A stretch of 64,000 bases of DNA. Origin: Tritrichomonas musculus. Its lineage: Eukaryota; Parabasalia; Tritrichomonadida; Tritrichomonadidae. The translations under genes and the position numbers were made by a program. The notes under the pieces are model-generated. The model did no database searches and had not been told where the DNA came from. It saw nothing but the letters and a program-made list of their open reading frames with translations. Positions 20,077 through 29,150 of the stretch are shown here, piece after piece (the stretch's first letter is position 1; the number at the start of each line of letters is the position of its first letter). The stretch lies in the NCBI GenBank assembly GCA_039105265.1, contig JAPFFF010000075.1:1-64000 (forward strand), in the 5' to 3' direction.

Positions 20077-21945
20077 TCATGCCATTTCTGGATCAACTTG
20101 TGAGCCAGCTGGTGATTCATCATCGATATACTCAAGGCCATCGAGTGAGAGCTTGAAGTAGGTGTCTCTGCATAAACAGAGTTGTACAGGTGGTGGTCTA
20201 ACAACAGCTCCACTTGGTTCGATAATATTGTAATACGTGTCATTACTGCCAGTGAATATGGGTTGACCATTGACTTGTATTTGGATATTGCCTTTGCCAC
20301 CATCTAAGCCATCATAACAGTATCCAGCAGATGCACGTTCTGTTTGGACATTGAATACAAATGATGTGGCATCACTCAGTGTGTTCTTATACCTATTTCC
20401 ATCGCCATCGTTCTTGGGCATGGTGAAGCTATCCTCGAACTCCTTTGTACATTGGAGTGTGATACCATCGAGGTCTCCAGCTGTTAATTGGCTTTCGAAG
20501 AATCTGGCACCAATGGTACTGACATTCTCATCTGGGAAGTTCTTACCACCAATATTCAAATAGCAGTTTTGGTAAACGGGATTCTCAAATACAGTCAAAT
20601 CATTGTGATGCTTGGGGAACAGTAATGACATGCTTGTGACATTGATCAATGGGATATTCAATGTGGACTTGATACCATTTGCGGCGGCTGCGATTGGGAA
20701 TGCATGGTAATCGACCTTTTGAGATGGGATTACTAGGCCCTCACGTAAGATGGATTCAATGCTTGCACGAGTGGATTCACAAACGCCATATCCTTGCATA
20801 TTGGACTTGCAGAGAGTGATGGTCATTTGGTTAACGGTGAGTGTTGCTGGTTGTGATTCGTATTTGATCGCATTATGTTCTTCAACGATTTGAATTGCCA
20901 TATTGCTTTCAATAGTGCCTGTATAGTCTGGGTTATGGCGTGCGATCTCCTTCAGATCCATAGTCTTCTTAATACCGAATTTCTCATATTCAGCATCTGT
21001 AAATCCGAATGTGATCTCAATCGGTGTGTCATTAACTGGAATTCCATGTTCGGCGCAGATATTGTACTTGAATGTGATGGTATTATCGAATACCCCTGGT
21101 ATAAGGGCCTCATTACCGATTTGTGTGAATTGCCTCTTGAGTTTACCACGGGCCTTGATTTCACGTAACTGCTCCAATTGCTTCATCGTAATGTGATCAT
21201 CATCTTCCAGGAATGCCTTGGCTTCAGCAACCGTATATGGATCAATGACTGCCCATACTAGACCAGCTGGACTGACTTGGAATCTAATAGCCAAATCACC
21301 AATGATTCCGTTAGGGAATAAGTCGAATGCCTGCAATGCAAGCAAGTCATCAAATGGTACATTCAAGTCGAATTCAGCAGTGGTCTTGCCATTGTCCTTG
21401 AAGTCATTGAGATTGACATATACACCAGCATGTGTTTGACTATAGTTCGAGACATTTTCCCATAAGCTGTGAACGAATCTGCGGCGCTTCTTCTCAGTCT
21501 CTGGTTTCAAAACCGAGTATAGGAAGCCCTCGCGAATGCACTCATTTTGCTGGTATCCGACATTGACATTGTTATGGAGGATCTCTAGCCTGTCAAACAA
21601 TTGGTTCGAGGACTTGTATCCCACGAATAGTTTGTAGAGGTTATCGGGATCTTCAATCAATCGCAATTTGGCAGTATCGGTGTTCAATTGCAAATCAAGT
21701 CTGATGTGGAATGTGAGGAAGCCTTTATCGACATCGCTAATGAAGTGGTCGGGGTGTGTTAATGAGATCTGCGAGTACTGGCCTTGGTGAAATGGGGCTG
21801 GCTGGTCATGGCAATCGACGGTTCTGAATGAGAAGCTCCTGGTACCATCATTCACATTGATGATGTTCCGCATGCTCTGGAATGTCTCCATAACATTACC
21901 GGCCTCGTACTTCAAATTGTGAGCTCGTTCGTTCCTGTAGCGCAT
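20077..21945 (-). CDS. Polinton major capsid protein (double jelly-roll type)
   Basis: This 622-aa protein is predicted to build the icosahedral shell. I chose the start MRYRNERAHN because it follows TTTTTTGCGAGATTCAA, the element's usual leader. The long, beta-rich sequence has blocks such as SLWENVSNYSQ and FPNGIIGDLAIRFQVSP, of the kind seen in Maverick capsid proteins. The length also fits. The neighbours (packaging ATPase, minor proteins) support the call. A structure prediction would test for two jelly-roll folds. Confidence 0.75.
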   Translation of the reverse strand: MRYRNERAHNLKYEAGNVMETFQSMRNIINVNDGTRSFSFRTVDCHDQPAPFHQGQYSQISLTHPDHFISDVDKGFLTFHIRLDLQLNTDTAKLRLIEDPDNLYKLFVGYKSSNQLFDRLEILHNNVNVGYQQNECIREGFLYSVLKPETEKKRRRFVHSLWENVSNYSQTHAGVYVNLNDFKDNGKTTAEFDLNVPFDDLLALQAFDLFPNGIIGDLAIRFQVSPAGLVWAVIDPYTVAEAKAFLEDDDHITMKQLEQLREIKARGKLKRQFTQIGNEALIPGVFDNTITFKYNICAEHGIPVNDTPIEITFGFTDAEYEKFGIKKTMDLKEIARHNPDYTGTIESNMAIQIVEEHNAIKYESQPATLTVNQMTITLCKSNMQGYGVCESTRASIESILREGLVIPSQKVDYHAFPIAAAANGIKSTLNIPLINVTSMSLLFPKHHNDLTVFENPVYQNCYLNIGGKNFPDENVSTIGARFFESQLTAGDLDGITLQCTKEFEDSFTMPKNDGDGNRYKNTLSDATSFVFNVQTERASAGYCYDGLDGGKGNIQIQVNGQPIFTGSNDTYYNIIEPSGAVVRPPPVQLCLCRDTYFKLSLDGLEYIDDESPAGSQVDPEMA

Positions 21946-21991
21946 TTGAATCTCGCAAAAAACCATGAAATCGCATTTTTTTATATATCAA

Positions 21992-22243
21992 ATGGGAATT
22001 GGCATCTTCAAGAAGATCAAAAATGGATTCCGCAAAGTGGGATCTACACTCAGGAATGTCGCACAGAGAGTTGTCGATAAACTACCATCAGTTGTCAACG
22101 CTGGTAGACAAATCATTGATAGGGTCAAACCAATTGCAGGATTGATACCTGGCGCAGGTGGATTGATTGATACTATTGATAGAGGATTGGGAACGGTTGG
22201 TAAGGTTGGTGAAATAGGCAAATCCATACTGGACAAGGTTTGA
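21992..22243 (+). CDS. Small Gly-rich amphipathic Polinton protein, 83 aa
   Basis: The start MGIGIFKKIKNGFRK follows ATTTTTTTATATATCAA. The sequence is basic and amphipathic at the N-terminus and Gly/Ile-rich after it (AGLIPGAGGLID). This resembles small minor capsid or membrane-active proteins of Polintons, virophages and adenoviruses (pVI/pX-like). It is divergent from the capsid gene with only about 46 bp between the two ATGs, so they share one short promoter region. Confidence 0.6.
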   Translation: MGIGIFKKIKNGFRKVGSTLRNVAQRVVDKLPSVVNAGRQIIDRVKPIAGLIPGAGGLIDTIDRGLGTVGKVGEIGKSILDKV

Positions 22244-22293
22244 TCATCATCGAATATCCACATACATGCGAATATATTTTTGTCCGTTTTGAA

Positions 22294-22755
22294 ATGAATT
22301 GCGATGGTATGAAACATATAGCTCAATGCGATATTAGGGTCATTAATGATAACAAGCAGGAGCAGCGCACGTTCAACTCAGTAGAGGAGTTCGACCTGTT
22401 CTACCAGAAGTACAAGGACATGTTCAATGAGAAGACCACCAATTACCTCAATAAAACCTACAAAATAATCACCCCCGAATGCGAGTACAGGATTACCAAA
22501 CGCACTGGCAAGGATGGCTCCAGTAATGTGTTTCTCAAGAAGATCACCAAGCCAGCCGATAGTGATACACTGGTGGAGATCCAATTCGCCAGCATTCGAG
22601 CTGACATCAATGCATTGCAGTCAACAGTAGATGACTACACCAAACGGATTACCACGCTGGAGAACACCATCGGCGTGATCACCGCAAAAATAAATCAGCT
22701 CACCAGTACCGTGAATGAGTGTACCGATGCCATGAACAACCTCCTGAGGCATTAG
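22294..22755 (+). CDS. Polinton coiled-coil protein, 153 aa
   Basis: The start MNCDGMKHIAQ follows TATTTTTGTCCGTTTTGAA. The N-terminal half is a small mixed domain. The C-terminal half is a heptad-rich coiled coil (IRADINALQSTVDDYTKRIT). The family is not recognised. A trimeric fibre or spike part is possible by analogy. Its stop codon overlaps that of the convergent gene at 22752. Confidence 0.55.
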   Translation: MNCDGMKHIAQCDIRVINDNKQEQRTFNSVEEFDLFYQKYKDMFNEKTTNYLNKTYKIITPECEYRITKRTGKDGSSNVFLKKITKPADSDTLVEIQFASIRADINALQSTVDDYTKRITTLENTIGVITAKINQLTSTVNECTDAMNNLLRH

Positions 22756-22979
22756 ATCTTGGAGTTATTTGGGATTACCTGGTGATTGAGTGAGTGGTGT
22801 ACTGTTGATGAGGTTGATTTGATGATTGGGTCATGCACAATACTCCCCTTATCGTCATATTTTTGGACTGTGGGTTTGGTACAACTAATGGTTCGCCTAT
22901 TTCGCATGTGACGTTCCAGGTGATTGAAGTACGTGAGCCCATTTGAATCTCTTAATACGCGGCGTTCCTCATATGACAT
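22752..22979 (-). CDS. Small basic Polinton protein, 75 aa
   Basis: The start MSYEERRVLRD follows TTTTTTCAGGATTAA. The protein is basic and His-rich in the middle (FNHLERHMRNRR). No full zinc finger is visible. It is divergent from the next gene with about 35 bp between start codons. The function is unknown; nucleic-acid binding is possible. Confidence 0.5.
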   Translation of the reverse strand: MSYEERRVLRDSNGLTYFNHLERHMRNRRTISCTKPTVQKYDDKGSIVHDPIIKSTSSTVHHSLNHQVIPNNSKI

Positions 22980-23014
22980 TTAATCCTGAAAAAACACTTT
23001 TTTTGCGCATCTAA

Positions 23015-23248
23015 ATGACTGAATTGGGTGAATACAAGAAGGAGATTCCAGAGCTGAAGCGCATCAAGCATGATCTCAAGGAGAAGTGCTATATGTATAA
23101 GGGCCACCTCAATAACATCAAAGGGGGTATGCTGGGTAGCAATGGACTAGCCGTTCGTGAATCACTGATTGAGGACATCAATAGTCTGAAGGAGAAGGTC
23201 GCCAAACTCGAGAATGAGCTCGCTGAATTATCAAGCGATAACCACTAA
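23015..23248 (+). CDS. Small coiled-coil Polinton protein, 77 aa
   Basis: The start MTELGEYKKEI follows TTTTTTTGCGCATCTAA. Nearly the whole length is heptad-rich and charged, ending in ENELAELSSDNH. It lies directly upstream of the integrase gene on the same strand. The function is unknown. Confidence 0.55.
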   Translation: MTELGEYKKEIPELKRIKHDLKEKCYMYKGHLNNIKGGMLGSNGLAVRESLIEDINSLKEKVAKLENELAELSSDNH

Positions 23249-23306
23249 ATATGGGGTCAACCGGGAATCCCGTAGACCTATTGGAACCACTATTTTTGCC
23301 CATTAA

Positions 23307-24554
23307 ATGTCTGACAACAGGAAATCGTTCAAGCTATTCGATAAGGAGTACAATTCGCTGCTCAAGTACCCATTCAAATCCAAGATATCGAAACTGGACC
23401 CATCGCAGTTCATCATCAACCCAGAATCTCATCATGAGCCATTCGTGAAGGACTTCAAATTGAAATCATGCAGTCCCTATTCAAAACCCGATTTCTCATT
23501 GGAACCCGGATGCTGGGAAGTCGATTTGATGTTTGTGAAGTACGCTACAACGGCTAATGGAATCCAGTCATTGGTATCCCATGAAACCATTTACCTCATC
23601 ATGGTGAATGTCAACACGCGGTACCTAATCGTGGAACCACTTAAGGACAGACTAGCTGATACCATCAAGGCTGCATATGCCAAGATCATTCTCGAGAAAT
23701 ATGATGACTTCAAATTCAATACCATCAAATGCGACGGTGAGAATAACCTACTCAAAGTGCTTGATATAATCCCCTACGGAAGTCCAGACAAAAATGCATA
23801 TGCAGGTACCAAAAATGTGTTGATTGACCGCAATGCAGTGATTGTCGATAAATCCAAACACAACAACGCTCACAAAATCGTTGATGCAACCATTAGGACA
23901 CTCCGCAATGCATTCGGTCTAGATAATCGTCGGATTGGAGACCCATTCCTGATGCAACAGATGGTCCACTTCTATAACAACACACCACATCGGTCCCTAC
24001 GAATGCCCAATCCCAATTACCGAGATGATGGAATCCCATATGACCCGTATCTAGCAAGGGAGCCCAAGTGGATATACTACACACCCAATCAAATGCAGCA
24101 CAACCCTGACTTGGAATGGAGATACATCAGGGATTGCCAACGGAAGCTACGGCGAGTCAAAAATAGTATGCAAATGGATGGTCTACTGAGCTATCGCAAG
24201 GGCAATATCATATTGGTCCATTACGATACATCCAAAACTGTGAAGAAGCATGAGAAGCAGAGGCGTGTGTTCAATGAGATTGCCGAATTCATTAGATACC
24301 ATAATGGGAACGTCGAATGCAAACTGCTGAACCCATATCGTAGATTCCAGTTGAATGATGATAAGCAAGCAGGAACTGCGTTCTATGTACCGTATACCAG
24401 GGATGACACTAATGGTACCAAAACCAAAACTGGTCGAAAGCCTATGACGGATGATGAGCGAGCTACCATAACTGTCCCCATCATGTACACCCGACTCGTG
24501 GCACTAGATTATGGATCACTAGGTGAAGCCTATAAGCAGTACTTTGCTGTCTAA
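23307..24554 (+). CDS. Polinton integrase (retroviral-type, rve fold)
   Basis: This 415-aa protein is predicted to insert element DNA into the host genome. The RNase-H-like core runs from CWEVDLMFV (about residue 70) through the KCDGENN segment (about 150) to the HNNAHKIVDATIRTLR helix (about 190). A YNNTPHRSL motif follows, as in Polinton and retroviral integrases. The C-terminal third is probably the chromodomain-like or other DNA-binding part. The start follows TATTTTTGCCCATTAA. The gene ends four bases before the next start codon. Confidence 0.85.
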   Translation: MSDNRKSFKLFDKEYNSLLKYPFKSKISKLDPSQFIINPESHHEPFVKDFKLKSCSPYSKPDFSLEPGCWEVDLMFVKYATTANGIQSLVSHETIYLIMVNVNTRYLIVEPLKDRLADTIKAAYAKIILEKYDDFKFNTIKCDGENNLLKVLDIIPYGSPDKNAYAGTKNVLIDRNAVIVDKSKHNNAHKIVDATIRTLRNAFGLDNRRIGDPFLMQQMVHFYNNTPHRSLRMPNPNYRDDGIPYDPYLAREPKWIYYTPNQMQHNPDLEWRYIRDCQRKLRRVKNSMQMDGLLSYRKGNIILVHYDTSKTVKKHEKQRRVFNEIAEFIRYHNGNVECKLLNPYRRFQLNDDKQAGTAFYVPYTRDDTNGTKTKTGRKPMTDDERATITVPIMYTRLVALDYGSLGEAYKQYFAV

Positions 24555-24557
24555 TAA

Positions 24558-24890
24558 ATGCCAAAGCGCTATTTCCATACACAGACCACCGAGTTTAAGC
24601 TACCTGAGGACTTCATATATAGTCGCAATAAGAAGTACATCGTAGTGCAGTATGTGGGAGCTATCGTGAATAAGACCATCATCGGCGATTTGATGGTACA
24701 CTCGGATATTGTCGAATTCGACCCATACTGTGACCACTTCATAATGCTAGCCAACCGACGGCAAACCAAGTATCGCAAGTATGAGATGCTCAATAGGACC
24801 AAGCGGGATTTCAAAATATGGTTCACAGACCTGTATGGTAATGAGATAAAACCCGATGCATTCGTGCTATCGTGCTTGCTAATCTATTGA
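24558..24890 (+). CDS. Polinton small protein, possible single jelly-roll, 110 aa
   Basis: The start MPKRYFHTQTT comes almost directly after the integrase stop, suggesting co-transcription. The sequence alternates short hydrophobic strands and ends DLYGNEIKPDAFVLSCLLIY, a pattern common at the C-terminus of jelly-roll minor capsid proteins. This is a resemblance only and no family is assigned. Confidence 0.5.
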   Translation: MPKRYFHTQTTEFKLPEDFIYSRNKKYIVVQYVGAIVNKTIIGDLMVHSDIVEFDPYCDHFIMLANRRQTKYRKYEMLNRTKRDFKIWFTDLYGNEIKPDAFVLSCLLIY

Positions 24891-24928
24891 CCACCGTATG
24901 GCCCATATAGGAGTTTATTTTTGGGTAA

Positions 24929-25948
24929 ATGCAGGATGAATACCTTGATGTTTATACGTTGAAACCAGGTCAATATCGCGAATTGCCGTACTCAAAATAC
25001 TTATCAGCTGTGTACCTCGATGTTGATAAGGTTACCAAACTATATTTCCCACGTGACTTAGTTCCACCACCAGTCGTTCATGACTATACGATTGATAAGG
25101 TCGGAGCCACATTCACAATGAATTCGTATGAAGAGGTCCCTACATACATCTGGAGATCCAAATTCGTGGCATCGGTGAATGATTATTGCATGATCCTAGT
25201 TCAGGGACCCAATAATAGACTCAGAGCAAATTCATATATAGCCTACCCCAGGAAATATTTCAAGGATACAGTCCTTGCAAACACAACTAAATCACCTGGG
25301 GATCACCCTATAGGGTTCGAGATATCGGTTTATTCAAACCCATTACTGTTACCAGCCATATATTGCTTTGAACAACTTCCGCTATTCCAGGTGAATCAGA
25401 CAGCTCAGCCCGATAGGGGTCCAAAACCCATACAATTTTCATTCACAAGTGATGCGGTTTTTGGTAGAACCCCACCTCGTAAAAGGATTATGGTCAATGA
25501 TGAGACTTCCCCATTCAAGCGGAGGACTAAGGATTGGTATCACAAGCACACAACATATCACCCTCGGAAAAAGCTTATATCCAATGAGTACAGCAGTGAT
25601 GATGCGACAGCTCTCAACCCCTTTGGGGATGAGGTTAGGAGTGATAGGAGTGATGAAGCTAGTGAGAGTAGCGATCATGAGCAAAATCCATATGACCCAC
25701 GTGAAGCTGAATATAGGGATAATGAGGTGCGAAATCAGCCAAAGGTCAGTCCAAATGGGGTATATATGTCCACCGATAGGAGACCAGGGACGACATCCGT
25801 TGTTGCTCGAAAAACAAATGGTTCATTACAAGAATATCGAGTTGGGAAACGCGCAATGACTGATATACGACGTAAGCAATTCGCTGAAACATTCGCAACA
25901 GCAATCACAGGGACATCCGGCACAACCTCTCAACATCTCTGGGGATGA
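24929..25948 (+). CDS. Polinton protein of unknown function with charged C-terminal tail
   Basis: The start MQDEYLDVYTL follows TTATTTTTGGGTAA. The first 180 residues look like a folded beta-rich domain. The remainder is disordered, rich in Arg, Asp, Ser and Pro. A stretch near 25.6 kb (containing GATGATGCGACAGCTCTCA) recurs just past this frame near 25.96 kb, a short internal direct repeat. The family is not recognised; a structural role is inferred from context only. Confidence 0.5.
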   Translation: MQDEYLDVYTLKPGQYRELPYSKYLSAVYLDVDKVTKLYFPRDLVPPPVVHDYTIDKVGATFTMNSYEEVPTYIWRSKFVASVNDYCMILVQGPNNRLRANSYIAYPRKYFKDTVLANTTKSPGDHPIGFEISVYSNPLLLPAIYCFEQLPLFQVNQTAQPDRGPKPIQFSFTSDAVFGRTPPRKRIMVNDETSPFKRRTKDWYHKHTTYHPRKKLISNEYSSDDATALNPFGDEVRSDRSDEASESSDHEQNPYDPREAEYRDNEVRNQPKVSPNGVYMSTDRRPGTTSVVARKTNGSLQEYRVGKRAMTDIRRKQFAETFATAITGTSGTTSQHLWG

Positions 25949-26138
25949 GTATTCCAGTGATGATGCGACAGCTCTCAGCACCTCCGGGGATGAAGTAGAT
26001 TCACAGAGAGGGCTTAGAGATAGAACTCGGGATCAGGAACAGTACTCATATGAATCTCAAGACAACTCCAATACTAGAACACCTAAGCGTTCATCTAGGG
26101 TATCATCTAGGGTATCAGCTCCAAAGCATTCCAGTTCG

Positions 26139-26423
26139 GTGAAATTCGGTAAATCATTTAAACCATATCGGGAGAAATTCACACCCCAATTCAAGGGTAA
26201 TACCATGGACACCACATTTGAGTATGAAATGCCGCCTGAGCGCAGTGATGAATATAGTGAGCAGGAACTGAGTTCGCAATATGAGGAAGAGGGGGATCCA
26301 GAGGCAACTCCATTACCGACCACAAGTGAACCCCAACCACCTCGTAGGCATAAACGCAATGCAAAAATAATATCCAAACCCAGCCAAAAGCGTGAGAATT
26401 TCTTTGACCGATTCAAGCAATAG
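26139..26423 (+). CDS. Coding segment in Polinton, 94 aa
   Basis: The segment is disordered and rich in Glu, Pro, Lys and Arg, ending in a basic RENFFDRFKQ tail. Its leader lacks the usual T-run motif. It ends a few bases before the stop of the convergent gene. I do not recognise it. Confidence 0.4.
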   Translation: MKFGKSFKPYREKFTPQFKGNTMDTTFEYEMPPERSDEYSEQELSSQYEEEGDPEATPLPTTSEPQPPRRHKRNAKIISKPSQKRENFFDRFKQ

Positions 26424-26430
26424 TATATAC

Positions 26431-28119
26431 CTATTGTCGACCACCATATACGATTTCAAATCGACTTGCACTCGCTTTCCTAGCATTCCTAGCCTCCTTA
26501 TTTTTGGCTTTCATCTCAAGGTATCCGCTTTTCGCTCCATAGAATTCATAGTCAATCAACTGGTTGATGTTGTCAATAAATGAATCACGAACTTCCTTCA
26601 CCGCGATTGGAGAACTGGCATTTACGTACATAAGTAGATTTTCAAATGCTGCAGGTGTTCGCTTGCCTTGCTCATCAGTTTGAGGTACGGTTCCCTCATC
26701 GAAAGTGGTATTAAATCCCCATAGGAATACTATTTGTTCAATCTGTTCTAGCATTTCGAGAATTTCATCAGGTATTTCCGCATCCTTTAGAGCACCAGTC
26801 TTGCGGTCAGCTACTTGGTCAATGAGTTTAATCCATTGGTCGAACATGGGACCAACCATCTGCATATACTCCGACTTATGAGTGCTCTTCCAATTGGACC
26901 AGCTTGGGTAGTTGAATGACTTGTTATTATGCCTTTGCTCTATAGTACTTTTCGCAGGGAGGTCGAAGTAGTAAATATATATGGCGTTGCATACGGCTAG
27001 GAAATTGGTCAACTTCTTGAGTTCGAGCCAATCTTGAAGTTTATCCTGGCCCCAGAATACATTCCATATATGCGAGAACAGGGATGCCCAATAGCTGTTA
27101 GGTGATAAGCGCTTGCTCATACGTGCCTTTCCAATACCGGATTCACCATATGCCTTTTCTAGAGCAGTCAAGGCTGGGGATTTAGTCAATTTATATTCAC
27201 CACGCTCCCAATCGACCTTGGTAATATCCTTATCGAATTGCTCCTTTAGCCATACATTGAATGGCTTGGCTTGGCGTTCAGCTTTGGATTTGCAAATGGT
27301 TTTCCAGGCCTTCTTATAGGGTGATGCATGGACCAATTTGTATCCGTTGACAATAGCTGGAATGCCGCGTTTATCAACCAATACGATATCATCAACCTTG
27401 TCACCATTGAGGTCTGTAATACGATTTCCTAATGGGTCTTGGGAATTGGGTGGTAATAATCTGTACTTGGGAACTCCAGTTTCATCGAGGTGGTTCATAC
27501 AATACTCCTTTGCGGTATCACGTGCTGCAGCTGATGGAATGTACTTAACCCGGAAATTGCCGTTTATAATCATATCTAGGAAGTTCTTCTTGAAATCTGT
27601 TGAATCGCCTGTGAGTGAGAGATTGCCGAATTGGCCTAAATGACCTTTGACATTCTTATAGTCTTTGCCATTGCGTCTACCTACGGTAGCACTTGGTGGT
27701 TCAACCTCTTGCATAACATAGTCATATACATTATCTTCATTGAATCTGGATATTGGTTTGAATGGCGAGTTCTGTATTTGTTGGGTGAATTTTAGATTAG
27801 GTTTACTGACGGGTTTGACAGGTGTCCTAATATATTCATATCGTGTTAGTCTATTGTTGTTGTTATCATCAACACCCGGTGCTTGGACATTACCATCATC
27901 ATCATCGCTAGCCACTTCTGGTGGTGCTGCTGCTGGTGGTAGTGGTTGCTTTTTAGTATTTGGATGCTTCGGAGATTTATAGCTCATGAGTACTTTAGGT
28001 GTGAAAAAAATGTCATTACTTGCATACTCGCAATTGGCATCTCTTTGGACATCAGCTTGGGATTCCGATTCACCATCCACCTCCTCGAAAGGGGGTCCGA
28101 TGGGTATACCGGTAATCAC
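26431..28119 (-). CDS. Large Polinton protein of unknown function, about 560 aa
   Basis: The N-terminal 130 residues are disordered (Pro, Asp and Asn runs). The rest is folded and includes DLNGDKVDDIVLVD, a calcium-loop-like segment near 245-260, and helix-rich C-terminal sequence. The frame opens with GTG; the first ATG in frame is about 45 residues in, so the start is uncertain. I do not recognise a family. It is too short and lacks the motifs for a protein-primed DNA polymerase. Position suggests a structural or genome-linked role. Confidence 0.55.
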   Translation of the reverse strand: MITGIPIGPPFEEVDGESESQADVQRDANCEYASNDIFFTPKVLMSYKSPKHPNTKKQPLPPAAAPPEVASDDDDGNVQAPGVDDNNNNRLTRYEYIRTPVKPVSKPNLKFTQQIQNSPFKPISRFNEDNVYDYVMQEVEPPSATVGRRNGKDYKNVKGHLGQFGNLSLTGDSTDFKKNFLDMIINGNFRVKYIPSAAARDTAKEYCMNHLDETGVPKYRLLPPNSQDPLGNRITDLNGDKVDDIVLVDKRGIPAIVNGYKLVHASPYKKAWKTICKSKAERQAKPFNVWLKEQFDKDITKVDWERGEYKLTKSPALTALEKAYGESGIGKARMSKRLSPNSYWASLFSHIWNVFWGQDKLQDWLELKKLTNFLAVCNAIYIYYFDLPAKSTIEQRHNNKSFNYPSWSNWKSTHKSEYMQMVGPMFDQWIKLIDQVADRKTGALKDAEIPDEILEMLEQIEQIVFLWGFNTTFDEGTVPQTDEQGKRTPAAFENLLMYVNASSPIAVKEVRDSFIDNINQLIDYEFYGAKSGYLEMKAKNKEARNARKASASRFEIVYGGRQ

Positions 28120-28137
28120 ACCTTTATTGTATAGGAA

Positions 28138-28515
28138 ATGTTCAGTATAGAACAGAGTGGATTTTCAATAAAAGCGGCCACTATCGACGAGTTACTGATT
28201 GAATACATCAAAAGGTATGCATGCATGTGCCATAATGGGTCCAATGGCTCGAATATAACTGGTCCCAACCAGGAGCAAATCAAGGAACTCATTACGAGTA
28301 CAGTTGGTGAGCAACTCGAAAAATATGCCTTAGCCAAGGACCTTGAGTCATATGCTTTGCAAACCCAGCTATTCGACTATGTGAAAACCGAGGATTTCAA
28401 TACGGAGATGCTGAAGTATGCGCTATCTAAGGACTTGCAATCGTATGCCAGTAGTGCAGATGTGGAGAATCGGAGTGATCCTTTTCAATTATCATTGAAA
28501 TCAAAGAAAAACTGA
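28138..28515 (+). CDS. Polinton fibre-like protein, about 125 aa
   Basis: The start MFSIEQSGFS comes right after the divergent gene. Repeated units such as EKYALAKDLESYALQTQ and LKYALSKDLQSYAS suggest a trimeric fibre shaft or coiled-coil stalk, as in attachment proteins of viruses. The last part overlaps one arm of the inverted repeat at 28469-28591. The family is inferred from repeat style only. Confidence 0.5.
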   Translation: MFSIEQSGFSIKAATIDELLIEYIKRYACMCHNGSNGSNITGPNQEQIKELITSTVGEQLEKYALAKDLESYALQTQLFDYVKTEDFNTEMLKYALSKDLQSYASSADVENRSDPFQLSLKSKKN

Positions 28516-28591
28516 TCAAAATCAGAGAAAACAATGAACAAATGTTTGATGAAATTTCGAAGAATTGAAAACCGAAAGGATCACTCCGATT
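28469..28591. repeat. 17-bp inverted repeat at Polinton right margin
   Basis: AATCGGAGTGATCCTTT (28469-28485) is the reverse complement of 28575-28591, with 89 bp between. It lies where the Polinton-like composition ends. It may mark a rearrangement boundary. Confidence 0.75.
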
Positions 28592-29150
28592 ACTCATATG
28601 AATTCCGAGAAGATCCCAAGAAAGGAATATTGTTTGCTATAAAGAAAAAGGCATCTCATGATATTACAGAAAAGAAGGAAATAAACCAGAATTTTCGCAA
28701 GAAGATTATTCGCAAGCCAAGAAGATTGAGAAATACATGCGATTTGAGAGAATTGCCAACAAGCTTGTGTATCGGACACTGGAAATAGAGACGAACATTA
28801 AGATTTATTCATTCCACTTCATCAATGGGAGAAAAGTTGTTTAATGGCCATTTTTTTTTAAATATAATGCCTCAATGATATTATTTTCCAGGCTTGCTAA
28901 AAGGGCACGGGCAGGAGCAAGTGGCCCGAGGTGACCTTCGAAGGTCAGAATTTGTTTTCGTTGACCTTTTCGTAAATTTCACTGACTTTAATCGACAACG
29001 AAAACAAATCCAAAAATTGTGGTTCTACTTGTTTGAATGTTAGGTAATACTGAAAATGCACGGCCATCACTTTAATCAGTTGACTGAGGATGCTGAAGTC
29101 ATAAAGCATGAGCTCGAGCTTTTATCATTTTAAATAAATATAAAGAAAAG
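28534..29150. other. Margin region with unrecognised coding-like fragment and palindromes
   Basis: From 28534 to about 28850 the plus strand has coding-like composition but no recognisable gene. Around 28941-28956 lies the palindrome TGACCTTCGAAGGTCA. Next to it, TTTGTTTTCGTTG and CAACGAAAACAAA form an inverted repeat, 28.96-29.01 kb. GAAGGTCAC also occurs near 16.13 kb in the opposite sense, a faint hint of related end sequences. I see no clear terminal repeat. Confidence 0.4.

Larger units (their letters stand above)
15931..28520. mobile_element. Polinton (Maverick) fossil, partial
   Basis: This 12.6-kb block is distinctly richer in G and C than the host DNA. It carries packaging ATPase, double-jelly-roll-type major capsid protein, retroviral-type integrase and about a dozen small genes on both strands, tightly packed. 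Most frames are long and open, so it looks fairly young, with perhaps one or two breaks. No protein-primed DNA polymerase and no long terminal inverted repeats are visible in the window, so it is incomplete at one or both sides or belongs to a reduced lineage. Boundaries are estimated from composition and gene content. Polintons are known to be abundant in trichomonads. Confidence 0.85.

Noticed and set aside
26431-28119. Protein-primed DNA polymerase in the Polinton
   Set aside because: The frame is too short and lacks polymerase B motifs such as the DTDS-type catalytic segment; no other frame in the element fits either.
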